Below, one piece after another: positions 11,401 through 20,387 of a stretch of DNA of 64,000 bases. The first letter of the stretch is position 1. Each line of letters opens with the position of its first letter. Below the pieces are notes generated by a model. The model saw only the letters and a program-made list of their open reading frames with translations, made no database searches and was not told the origin of the DNA. The stretch is from Glandiceps talaboti (Eukaryota; Hemichordata; Enteropneusta; Spengelidae). A program made the position numbers and the translations under genes. Where the stretch lies: positions 173,501-237,500 of the forward strand of contig NC_135570.1 in assembly GCF_964340395.1 (NCBI RefSeq), given 5' to 3'.

Positions 11401-12214
11401 GAATATCAATATTTATGACAAAATAACACAAAATTCATTTTGTTAGTAGCTATTTTGTACTATTTTGTTAATTATCGCAAGAAAAACTAATCTTTCCACT
11501 CATGGCCACTAGAGGGCGCTGCTTACTTGGATCCATATCTGAAAATGTTCAATATGGGTCAATGACTAACTGTGCCAAGTTTCATTCTTTTAACCAAAAG
11601 TGCACAATATTCTTGTTAGCTGCTGCACTATTACATGTATATTTATAAATTTATATACCATATTATCCATCTGGTCACCACAGCTAAAGTTGCTATTCAA
11701 TAGCTTGGATTGTTTTCTACAGTACCAGTAATTCAAACTGAGTGTTTTCAATATTCTCTAATTACATATTTATACTTCAAATATTTGGCATATCATTCAT
11801 ATATTAAAAAAACAAAACTTTCTTTGCTTGAATGACACAGATATATCACTCATTAGCAAAATGAATCCACACATAAAAGGCATGAATTATTAAATTCTGA
11901 TAATAAAAATAAGAATGAAAGGTCACCTGCCAAGAGTTTTAAATTTATGTAGGACTATTAACTGACCCAAAATGTTCATCAGCTTGGCAGATCAAATGAT
12001 GTATGACCTACTATATAATATGGCATTTCTAATTTAATATGAACCTCACCTGTGGTAAATTTTCAATTTCAGCTACATATGGAAATACCATTTCCTTTGG
12101 CCCTGGGATATTGATCATTCTCTCCACCACTAAGGGGTCTTCATCGAGTTCCAGCTGAGCTAGCACTGCAATGGCAACTACCACTATCACTATGGCAACC
12201 CTTCCGTTCGCCAT
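5402..12214 (-). CDS. Membrane-anchored SRPBCC (START/Bet v 1 fold, polyketide cyclase-like) protein, 3 exons
   Basis: Exons on the minus strand are 12050-12214 (55 codons), 5648-5932 (95 codons) and 5402-5473 (23 codons plus stop), all joined in phase 0, for about 173 residues. Residues 5-20 are a hydrophobic segment, either a signal anchor or a signal peptide. From about residue 28 the pattern fits the SRPBCC ligand-binding fold: a first strand, then VFPYVAEIENLPQ running across the junction into WYPGV, then GVGKRYYEF, and later paired beta strands ending KTKVIWQMYTRKRSYLYY. Donors are CAG|GTGAGG and CTAT|GTGAGT, and the exon 2 acceptor is TTCAG|TGG. Exon 3 (acceptor CTCAAAG|ATG) supplies a short C-terminal helix and is the least certain part; a further small exon could be missing. 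Members of this superfamily bind lipids or other hydrophobic ligands, and the ligand here is unknown. Intron 1 is 6.1 kb because a 5.55-kb transposon sits in it; without the insertion it would be about 560 bp. Confidence 0.65.
6078..6215. repeat. Left terminal inverted repeat of the transposon
   Basis: 138 bp, beginning TAGTGCAGCAGTTAAC and ending GCGCCCTCTAGTGGCCA. Its reverse complement aligns with 11503-11630 along the whole length at roughly 75% identity by eye, including GATATGGATCCA near the inner end. It carries about 10 bp not present in the right copy. The adjacent outside bases are TTA. Confidence 0.88.
6539..11125 (-). CDS. Transposon-encoded protein: zinc modules, candidate DDE core, FEN1/XPG (PIN)-like nuclease domain, CXC tail
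   Basis: One uninterrupted ORF of 1528 residues, the probable transposase of the surrounding TIR element. Visible features in order: two N-terminal Cys/His modules (C35-C38 with H104-C107; C152-C155 with H205-C208); a basic stretch at 118-143; and a central region in which VVVMD (D678), GALHIEM (H709, E711), GDW (D720) and FSLDHINYARW (D844) look like an RNase-H/DDE-type core. Next is a FEN1/XPG-like acidic set, SHEEADTR (E1262, E1263, D1265), VDTDVVV (D1289, D1291) and ALTGCD (D1348). The C-terminal Cys-rich CXC segment at 1496-1528 has nine cysteines and resembles half of a tesmin/TSO1 repeat. Proteins with this HEEADTR/DTDVVV/TGCD set and CXC tail are, from memory, multicopy in invertebrate and fish genomes and usually called uncharacterised. 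An alternative start is Met8 (codon at 11102-11104). Family confidence is high; catalytic residue assignments are inference. Confidence 0.85.
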   Translation of the reverse strand: MLVVVADMSKAYKLVDTSEPGPSGQISHEINWQMCILCQTLTSEPLQCPANSKRKDFGAGYKYVAENLIQFHELNALPLEVDMKKLDTGSGIEDTFRENKAAWHKTCRNKISTMHLERVRKRKAEKSQDSSPVKTRKARSVCKQKEGASDICIFCDSVAGLAGLHKASTFELDFKVRKCATELNDTKLLSKLAGGDMVAIDAQYHVNCLAKLYKRAQLLEKNPKERQSEGALHGIAFAELVSHLETFRDSKETRPVFYMADIKNLYASRLQELGVENVQVHTTRLKNRVLAAITDLKAYNQGRQILLAFDHDVGEALKQVCDQDYDSEALALAKAAKLVRRDIFNTKQEFNGQFLEDSQEKAVPASLNALISMILDGPNIKEQAVEMKPKSHASQAISQLIVFNSVKSRYIQSSSSTMSIRHSRDKETPVPIYLALKIHAETRKRGLVDTLHGMGLCISYDRLLSISTDIGNKVCEMYEEEKVVCPPKLKKQLFTTAAVDNIDHNPSSATAKDSFHGTSISMMQHPTLETQGVPRDVPVLDVSGNEYKSTSIAPMPMSYINVPPAPPTRKDLLVPRGIGPIKPNTPLFPEVLEKEYEWLHHLRQLINKPELSKDDFISWSAYWASMQPPMNDPTTIVALMPLFQECAHSVAMIQHAMNTVKAAVHYLNPEQVPVVVMDQPLFAIGKTIQWNFPITHGEDKYVIMFGALHIEMAAFKVLGDWLEGSGWTTALCTAGVTSSGTADSMIKAAHLTKTRHAHQLTAATLFILQHQAYDTYMNMVLENPLEFTAWCDKMSIEQPQFQFWSLALQLELCILRLVGSIREANFSRYLESLAKLMPWIFSLDHINYARWLSVHIRDLCALPESHPSVYQAFCSGGFVARKSKRPFSAMALDQAHEQSNALVKGDGGAVGLTENPSALRRWMVSGPEVSRMIQEFEENRGTKESSLVHHEQSPGVQKSFGKDVSSLVMVFNEMGNPFQEDSGDLLALDTKDIMDPEVVKTVREVYKRGQEQYDLFVKERFIDRTKTIQEPIKKNKMSLFSKKKTTVKQKAQVTTLKEDCALFSRLYIACQSRDGNLEEFFKHENQPWPPSLARQDEMRTGNKALLLTELEALTQTRVAAPNVTAMVLDSAMIVQMLSPGTTKTFQEYSDTVFKPYILLNLDHVDRLDIVWDVYFADSLKAATREKRGKGARRRVSPSSNIPSNWQSFLRDNDNKTELFRLLSEQMTSTEVDGKELYSTFGNEVLCTPARLDKGRIEPCSHEEADTRLALHLCDAAENGHQNIMVRTVDTDVVVIIVSNLHLIPVAEVWISFGVGRHYRYIAAHEIANSLGPHKAKTLSIFHALTGCDVTSFFCGKGKKSTWDTWQVFPEVTDAFLTLAEAPEQVPDNCMSLIERFVILWYDRTSGMHNVNEARQHLFSRKSRALENIPPTQAALQQHVLRATYQGGHVWGQALQRDPKLPSPMDWGWTKKDDSPWKPKWTTLGQAHEMCYELIHCNCKKACRGLCRCYKASLNCTALCYCEGNCHQD
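11503..11630. repeat. Right terminal inverted repeat of the transposon
   Basis: 128 bp, inverse of 6078-6215. It begins internally with TGGCCACTAGAGGGCGC and ends CTGCTGCACTA, followed directly by TTA. The two TIRs differ at many positions and by a length change of about 10 bp, although the gene between them is intact. Confidence 0.88.
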
Positions 12215-12837
12215 TTGAATATTCTGGCAATAACATTAATATAAATTAAAACGTTTTATTGCTTGAGTGGGTGTCCAATTTATGCGAATATTTTTTTTCA
12301 AGTGTATTAGAAATTTACATCGTTCCAAAAAACGAAAAAAGATAGGACACTGTCACATTACATCATTGTATAGATTCTTGCATTTGTGACATTCCGTAGC
12401 ATTTTAAATTTTACAGTGACACACACACACTCTCGTTTTTCGCAACAAAGGAGCACCGAACTGTAAGATATCCCACCTGAATGCTAAAACTCACTTGATT
12501 CCAAGGTTAATTTTGTGCATATACCATACTTAATGAGATCCTGTGAATGCAACATACATTGCCACACGTACCTTTCGCTGCAGAAATTCAGAAATGTCAG
12601 ATGCACTCGTCGTACGTCGATGTTGATTCAATCGATTTCCTAACGGAAGTGGAAGTTGAAATATTCAGGTCACACTAGATCGGTGACACGGAGGTCAGAG
12701 AAGGGTCGTATATATGTCGCCACCAACGACGTCTGCGGAAATGTCTTTCCTTTTCCATTTCTTTGGATTATGACTGTGTACGTACATGGGCGACACATGA
12801 TCGATACGAGGGCAGAGATAAAGATAAAGGAATATTG
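12215..12837. other. Presumed 5' flank of the SRPBCC gene
   Basis: Sequence upstream of the minus-strand start codon at 12214. It includes a CpG-containing stretch near 12600-12740 (for example GTCGTACGTCG), richer in CpG than its surroundings, which could be a promoter or 5' UTR. No TATA box or other firm element is seen. Confidence 0.35.
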
Positions 12838-13515
12838 AAGAGCAATGCCACTCCAGGAAATAAAGGCATTTTTCACACTTCGGATTCTGGGGAGTTATTT
12901 CATTATTCTTATCAGTTATCTATCTACATTTATGCACGATTTCAGAGTAACACTAATTTGAACTTATAATGCCTCAATTTGCTGTGGGCTACATTGCCTA
13001 ATGGGAGTCAGCCAAAATACATATGTAATAGGTGTACAATGAATATTCATGACTTCTTAGTGCTTACTATCTTCAGAGAGAACACCATAAATATTCATGA
13101 AATGACTCTCCAGAATCCTATGGATTATGAAAATGCCTTTATTTCCTGGAGTTCCCGGTATATTTCCACATTAACTATTCCAAAACCCCAGTTGTTGTAC
13201 TGATTGGCATCATAAAATATTAGGGTTCATGATTTCATGGAGGTATATGAAACCCCCTTATACATCCATGACCCTTTATATTATACTTCAGTGTGAAGCA
13301 ACTGTCATGAATATTCAGTGTTCCATCATTGCAGAATGTATTTCTGCTACTTCCCATGATGCAATAGCCCATAGCAAAGATACCCCATAAATGCACAAGA
13401 TCAACTTGATGTTTCTCTGAAATCGGAAATAATTATAGATGATGTAAAATCATGAAATGACTCTCCAGAACCCATAATTTATGAAAATGTCTATTTCGTG
13501 GAGTGGCATTCCCCT
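12838..13515. repeat. Fold-back element: three related ~65-70-bp arms, one inverted against two
   Basis: The arm at about 12840-12912 (AATGCCACTCCAGGAAATA, later GGATTCTGG then GAGTTATTTCAT) recurs as its reverse complement at about 13085-13152 and again at about 13445-13512. The outer pair ends AATGCCACTCCA / TGGAGTGGCATT. This looks like a non-autonomous TIR (MITE-like) element with an internal extra arm. No clear target duplication is seen at the outer ends. Confidence 0.6.
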
Positions 13516-14394
13516 TTGAGTCATTGAATGTCCAATCATCAATCAATTCATGTTAATATTTATTGGACAGCAGCCTCAATCTTGATCAGAATTTAATGAG
13601 ATTAGTCACAGTAAACATGTAAAATATTCCACAGTGAAATAATTACAAGAATCTCATCAAACAAGCGATATTCTTATTTCTATCTTACTTGAGTTATGGA
13701 TTGAGGATAGCCATATTACAATCACCATTTCCCAGGATAACCAACCATATTACAATCACCATTTCCCAGGATAACCAATGTTACAATCACCATTTCCAAT
13801 TATCAAAAACAATTATTACATAACATAAATAATTATCAAATTAATTATAAACAATGATATACATTTAACCAAAAAATGTCTTTTAATAACTGCAAATACA
13901 ATCCCTGAATAGATAGGAAAAGGCACAGCCTCATGCGTACATTGTGATGGAAAAAACAACATATTTAGCGGAATAAGGAATAATATGGAGTCTTGTAGAT
14001 GGATGGACTTTGGTTGACTGAATACTTTTATGTATTATTCACCTACAATGATACCTGCACAAACTATTGTCATTTACCTTGCACTAGTCTAGAGCTATCC
14101 GTGCATTGATCTCAACATCTTTCTTGACGTCTAGTTCAATGTATGGGGTGTTGAGATGAAATTTCAAATTCAACTGAAGCCACCCACACAGACATGACAT
14201 CAGGTCAATTCTGCATGATGATATGTTTATTGGGGCAGTTACATAATCCAATGTATATTTGTCAGATCAAGAAACTACTTACACAGTTGGGAGTTTACTC
14301 ATTTGCATGAACAACTTTCTCACTGAGCTATAAAGGGTGAAAATATGATTCGATACTAAGTGTATCACCTAGACTAGCTCTACAATGAAATACC
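13516..14394. other. Intergenic, with a 34-bp tandem repeat at 13711-13799
   Basis: CCATATTACAATCACCATTT plus CCCAGGATAA and a short linker occurs 2.6 times at 13711-13799. Nothing else is recognised in this stretch. Confidence 0.7.
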
Positions 14395-15745
14395 GTAAAC
14401 ATTACTGTATTATGTATACATAATTGATCTGTAAACATTACTGTATTATGTATACATAATTGAGCTGTAAACATTACTGTATTATGTATACATAATTGAT
14501 CTGTAAACATTACTGTATTATGTATACATAATTGATCTGTAAACATTACTGTATTATGTATACAAAATTGATCTGTAAACATTACTGTATTATGTATACA
14601 TAATTGATCTGTAAACATTACTGTATTATGTATACATAATTGATTTGTAAACATTACTGCATTATGTATACACAATTGATCTGTAAACATTACTGTATTA
14701 TGTATACACAATAGATCTGTAAACATTACTGTATTATGTATACACAATTGATCTGTAAACATTACTGTATTATGTATACACAATTGATCTGTAAACATTA
14801 CTGTATTATGTATACATAATTGATCTGTAAACATTACTGTATTATGTATACATAATTGATCTGTAAACATTACTGTATTATGTATACACAATTGAGCCGT
14901 AAACATTACTGCATTATGTATACACAATTGAGCTGTAAACATTACTGTATTATGTATACAAAATTGATCTGTAAACATTACTGTATTATGTATACATAAT
15001 TGATTTGTAAACATTACTGTATTATGTATACATAATTGAGCCGTAAACATTACTGTATTATGTATACACAATTGAGCCGTAAACATTACTGCATTATGTA
15101 TACACAATTGAGCCGTAAACATTACTGTATTATGTATACATAATTGATCTGTAAACATTACTGTATTATGTATACACAATTGAGCTGTAAACATTACTGT
15201 ATTATGTATACACAATTGAGCCGTAAACATTACTGTATTATGTATACACAATTGAGCCGTAAACATTACTGTATTATGTATACACAATTGAGCTGTAAAC
15301 ATTACTGTATTATGTATACACAATTGAGCCGTAAACATTACTGTATTATGTATACATAATTGATCTGTAAACATTACTGTATTATGTATACACAATTGAG
15401 CTGTAAACATTACTGTATTATGTATACATAATTGATCTGTAAACATTACTGTATTATGTATACACAATTGAGCTGTAAACATTACTGTATTATGTATACA
15501 CAATTGATCTGTAAACATTACTGTATTATGTATACATAATTGATTTGTAAACATTACTGCATTATGTATACACAATTGATCTGTAAACATTACTGCATTA
15601 TGTATACACAATTGAGCTGTAAACATTACTGTATTATGTATACATAATTGATCTGTAAACATTACTGTATACACAATTTAGCCATAAAAGTAAACATTAC
15701 TGTATACATAATTGAGCGGTAAACATTACTGTATACACAATTGAG
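14395..15745. repeat. 36-bp minisatellite, exactly 35 full units plus short units
   Basis: Each unit begins GTAAACATTACTGTATTATG, followed by TATACATAATTGATCT or a variant. From 14395 to 15654 every unit is exactly 36 bp (35 units, no length change). After that come units of about 28 bp lacking TTATGTAT. Two main variants, TAATTGATCT and CAATTGAG(C/T)(T/C), are interspersed, with a rarer GATTT form. The period is a multiple of three, so long repetitive ORFs run through it on both strands; these are not taken as genes. It lies about 1 kb beyond the stop of the PLA2G12-like gene. Confidence 0.97.
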
Positions 15746-16618
15746 CATTATATAGTATGTGACATTACATGAACTCACAGTTGTATTTTGATAAAACACA
15801 TGTAATGATAACAGAAATGCATGATATGTGAGTGAAAGTGTAGGTACTTGAGGCATTTGCACTTATGTTTGTAGTGGTAGCTGCTACATTATCAGTTGTA
15901 AAGTTATGAAATTGAAAGTAAAGTATTGATACTCATGCAAAACCCCAAGTAAACCACACTAGCACACACCTGTCCTGGTGTTCTTTTGCAGTGATGTAGC
16001 TTGTAAGAGAGAACATATCTATCTAATAGCTTTCAACATGCGACAGTACTAATACACTGGTATTGAATAAAATATACTTTCAGATGCTACCAGATCAAAG
16101 TTTATAATAATAATAATAACAATAATAATAATAAAATAAATTCTTATCAGCACGTTACACAACAGCCTCAATACACTTTACAAACTCAAAAAGAATAAAC
16201 ATCCATGGAAGGGTTAAACATTATCATGATTATTAATGTCCAAGATGAAAAAGAAATATAACACTTTACAAACTCAAAAAGAATAAACATCCATGGAAGG
16301 GCAAGATAAAAAAAATTAAAAAAGACATTGGAAACATTTAAAACCTATCTCAATATTGAGTATTTTAAAATGTATGGCATAAGAATTATAAGTGTTCAAT
16401 AGATGTCTTGAGTACTTTACATTCCAGCTTGTTCTTGATTCTTGTTAACTGAAGAACAATCTAACACCTACATTTTAGGTGACCCACAAAGTAAAAGCAT
16501 CAACTATATCCAACTGACCACCTAGGTGAATCAACTATATCCAACTGACCACCTAGGTGAATCAATATAATTTCTCTACATTACTCTGGAGTATCTTGGA
16601 AGGCCTTATTGACATAAA
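15746..16618. other. 3' flank of the PLA2G12-like gene; AT repeats and short tandem duplications
   Basis: At 16106-16140 is an (AAT)n-type stretch followed by TTCTTATCAGCACGTTACAC and CACTTTACAA, which resembles the tail of an invertebrate SINE/LINE (weak). A 41-bp block starting ACACTTTACAAACTC occurs at about 16173 and 16260. A 31-bp block (ATCAACTATATCCAACTGAC...) is doubled at about 16498-16560. No gene is seen. Confidence 0.6.
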
Positions 16619-19600
16619 TCAAAACTCATCTTTTCTACTTGTGTGACACGTGCAAGCTTTCTCTTGGGCATCTAGGAAAGATTTACAACCAAGACCCATC
16701 GTTCCTATATACATTAGATCTCCTGTACTTTTACAACCTGTTGAAAGAAATAGTATATATTTAGTGTAGAATAAGTATACTTTTACCATTTCATTTTCAG
16801 TAAGGCTTAATATCAGAAAACTTTGAATAATCACTGACAACATTTACACTATATGTATTGATAAAAAAATATGATTGGATGGAAAATATAACCAATCAAA
16901 ATATTAATAATTTTGTCACTTTTATTTCAAGTTATGTTATTCTGCATTAAAAGTGTCTGGTAGTCTGGTATTCCAATGGACAGATATAAGCATTGACCAG
17001 TCAAAGCTGTAAGCATTAACAATAGACATGTCTTCAAATGAAAAGTTACCCTGTTTTGCTAATACACTTTACATGCCAGATATGGGTTTGTGGACTGAGG
17101 TTGTACACCGTAATAGGGCCTCACCTTGGGACGACCTATAAGATGCCAGTACTATCAAGATCTAGCAGTTAGGAAACATTATTTTGCTTACTTTTTTTTT
17201 GAGAAAATAATGGTTGAACAATTTGCATAACAGTCCTTATTTAGGCAAAGTGTGCCTGTGGTCTCAATACAGCAAATTATTGCATGACTGTGAGGACACT
17301 GTCCCCATTGAATTACAATGATGGCAAGACAGATGTGTCTCAGGGTATATGATAAACCAATGTATGAAAGGAAATATTTGCTCTAGAATTTTCAAATTTG
17401 GGTTTGGGAAAAAAGTTTATACAACAGTCATTTACAGATTTTGACAAAAGGATAGCTCTGTCCATGGTCTAATGTGAGTTTTGTTGCACCATGAGTGTGC
17501 AGTGTGAATACATTTGGTATATATTTTATCATCATTCATATTTAGCATTCCTCTATCATAGCATTGTCACCCATTTTCATTGTGATAGTGAACACCTTGA
17601 GCTTGATAGGTAATTTGACTACCTGTAAACTCTATTTGAATACAAATTTTGAAAAAAAATCCAGCAGGCTGGAAGCCAGATGGTTGTCAAGTAGTAGTGA
17701 CTTTCAAAGTTTTGGAGGAACTGCAAGAATAAACAACCCCCTTGGTTATGGGATTCGTTGATCTTAGGCATAATGGTAATTTGTTGATAAAAGTAGAGCG
17801 TGACTTGTTGTATACGACTGAAATATCATTAAACAATAATGAATACACTATACACAGTCAACATATCTTCAGTTGAAAATGTCTACTGTCGTTAAACTTG
17901 TATGACTGAATAGTTGGCAAATCTGTTGACGGAGAATGAAATGTGCAGATGAAAATTTCATGTTTCATATCAAGTCAATTTTATGTTTACAAGAAAAACA
18001 TTGATGGAAAGCTTTAATGTTTTTGTTTTTAAAAATTTTGTGCTGGGAATTGCTCCCAGCAAGCCTACATATGTTATTATCACCCAGCAAGCCTACATAT
18101 GTTACTATCACCCAGCAAGCCTACATATGTTATTATCACCCAGCAAGCCTACATATGTTATTATCACCCAGCAAGCCTACATATGTTATTATCACCCAGC
18201 AAGCCTACATATGTTATTATCACCCAGCAAGCCTACATATGTTATTATCACCCAGCAAGCCTACATATGTTATTATCACCCAGCAAGCCTACATATGTTA
18301 TTATCACCCAGCAAGCCTACATATGTTATTATCACCCAGCAAGCCTACATATGTTATTATCACCCAGCAAGCCTACATATGTTATTATCACCCAGCAAGC
18401 CTACATATGTTATTATCACCCAGCAAGCCTACATATGTTATTATCACCCAGCAAGCCTATATATGTTATTACCACCCAGCAAGCCTACATATGTTATTAT
18501 CACCCAGCAAGCCTACATATGTTATTATCACCCAGCAAGCCTACATATGTTATTATCACCCAGTAAGCCTACATATGTTATTATCACCCAGTAAGCCTAC
18601 ATATGTTATTATCACCCAGCAAGCCTACATATGTTATTATCACCCAGCAAGCCTACATATGTTATTATCACCCAGCAAGCCTACATATGTTATTATCACC
18701 CAGCAAGCCTACATATGTTATTATCACCCAGAAGCCTACATATGTTATCATCACCCAGCAAGCCTACATATGTTATCATCACCCAGCAAGCCTACATATG
18801 TTATTCAAAACTGGCTTACCATCTAATTTTTTCTTTGAGAATGTTGAACTTTTACCACCATTAAATTCTTTTTCACACATTTTATAAAGACAGTTTTTGA
18901 AATCTTCATCACATTGGTTTCTGTCAGCACCACAAGTATCGTAACATAAATCATGTTTATTACAACATTTTGTCATTGCAGGAAGACCCTCTGTGTCAAG
19001 CTGAAACAAAACAAAAGACAAATTAAAGAAATGTTATAGCTAAAATATTGCATGCATCGCAAACATATTTTTATCTATGCATTATTATATCTACTCTGCA
19101 AGCCTGTGGTACAGTGGCAGTGTTGGTGATAATATGAAACTGATCAATAAATGCACAAATATCAATTCTTACAACTAATTGTTATAATCACAATGTTCAC
19201 TTTGCTTCTGTTTTCAAAAAGTTCATTTCCGAGTGAACTTTATTCAAATATACATAGTTGGACCAACTGTTCACTAAACGTAGTCAATAAAAACAAAGAC
19301 ATGGATTTAGACACACTGGTGTGACCATGGAGGTATAAGGGGAGACTCAATGGTGTGACTTTTTGGTATGGGTGCTTGTAATTCTTATGTAAATCACAGG
19401 GTAGCAATTATAGGCATCATCTTTTACATGGGGCAATAGGAATCCAATAACATTTATGTCGATTTTTACAATCTAGTTCATGATGTAAATGATGAAAAAT
19501 GTCATATGCATGTATGTGTAGAAAGGACATATAGTTTCATTCAGGGAAGATCTCTGTTGATAGTTCACCAAACAGTTGCAACCATTTGAAAATGCCATTG

Positions 19601-20355
19601 TACAATGTGTGATGTATGGCAATGCCATTCATTCCTTCCAAATTCAATACAGTGTCTGCTGCAAGAGATCATGTCATAATTGAATCAGCTTCTGTACCTA
19701 TTGTTACAACAACACGATACATCAGCATAACTTTTACCAACCAACACATGCTGAACCACCATATCAAGAACACATGCCAATCTTTGCTACATCAGATCTA
19801 TCAGGAAAGACACATTACCAATGAAACCTGCAATTCATTCATTCAGGCCATTTTGTCAATTAAACTGGATTATACTAATTTATAGCAAAGCATTATTGTA
19901 TGGCCTTCCAGACAATGCCATCAATCTTTTACAATGTGCACAAAATACAGCTACAGAATAACCACTCCCTCAAGCAAAGTTCGCCCATACTTCACCTAGT
20001 ATCCTTCAAACTCTGCACTGGTGGCCAATTCGATACAAAACCCTCCTTCTGACATACAAAGCTGTCAATGACAAATCTCCAGCCTACATCCATGACCTTC
20101 TGTAAAGTTACACACCAACACATTCCCTTTGCTTAGCTAACAAGAGTCTCCTACTTCCAACACAAATCAAGACCAAGACATACAGAAGCCATGCATTTTC
20201 AAACTGTGTGCCAAGACTATGGAATTCTTTGTCATTGGATATATGGCAATCATTGAATCTGAACAATTTCAAGAACAAACATATGTTCAAAAAAGTATTT
20301 TGTGTGGATTGACCTTATTTGGTTCAGTAGTCTGGGAATTATAAATATTTTGATC

Positions 20356-20387
<32 letters not shown>

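Larger units (their letters stand above)
6078..11630 (-). mobile_element. 5.55-kb DNA transposon with long TIRs, probably Academ-like
   Basis: The two ends are imperfect inverted repeats of about 130 bp, both starting TAGTGCAGCAG and both reaching GCGCCCTCTAGTGGCCA at their inner edge. The bases just outside are TTA on each side (6075-6077 and 11631-11633), consistent with a 3-bp target-site duplication. The only long gene inside is an intronless 1528-codon ORF on the minus strand, 323 bp from the left inner TIR edge and about 380 bp from the right one. The element lies in intron 1 of the SRPBCC gene in the same transcriptional sense. A 3-bp duplication plus a large protein with a FEN/XPG-like nuclease domain agrees with what I recall of the Academ superfamily; this assignment is inference. 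The ORF has no breaks, so the copy may be autonomous. Confidence 0.82.

Noticed and set aside
14328-15674. A 448-codon minus-strand ORF across the 36-bp array
   Set aside because: The frame is open only because the unit is 36 bp without a stop; the opposite strand is open too. There is no signal peptide, splice context or family similarity.
17983-18887. Long overlapping plus-strand ORFs over the 28-bp array
   Set aside because: All three frames are open because the unit lacks stops in every frame, and the sequence lies inside a PLA2G12 intron on the other strand.
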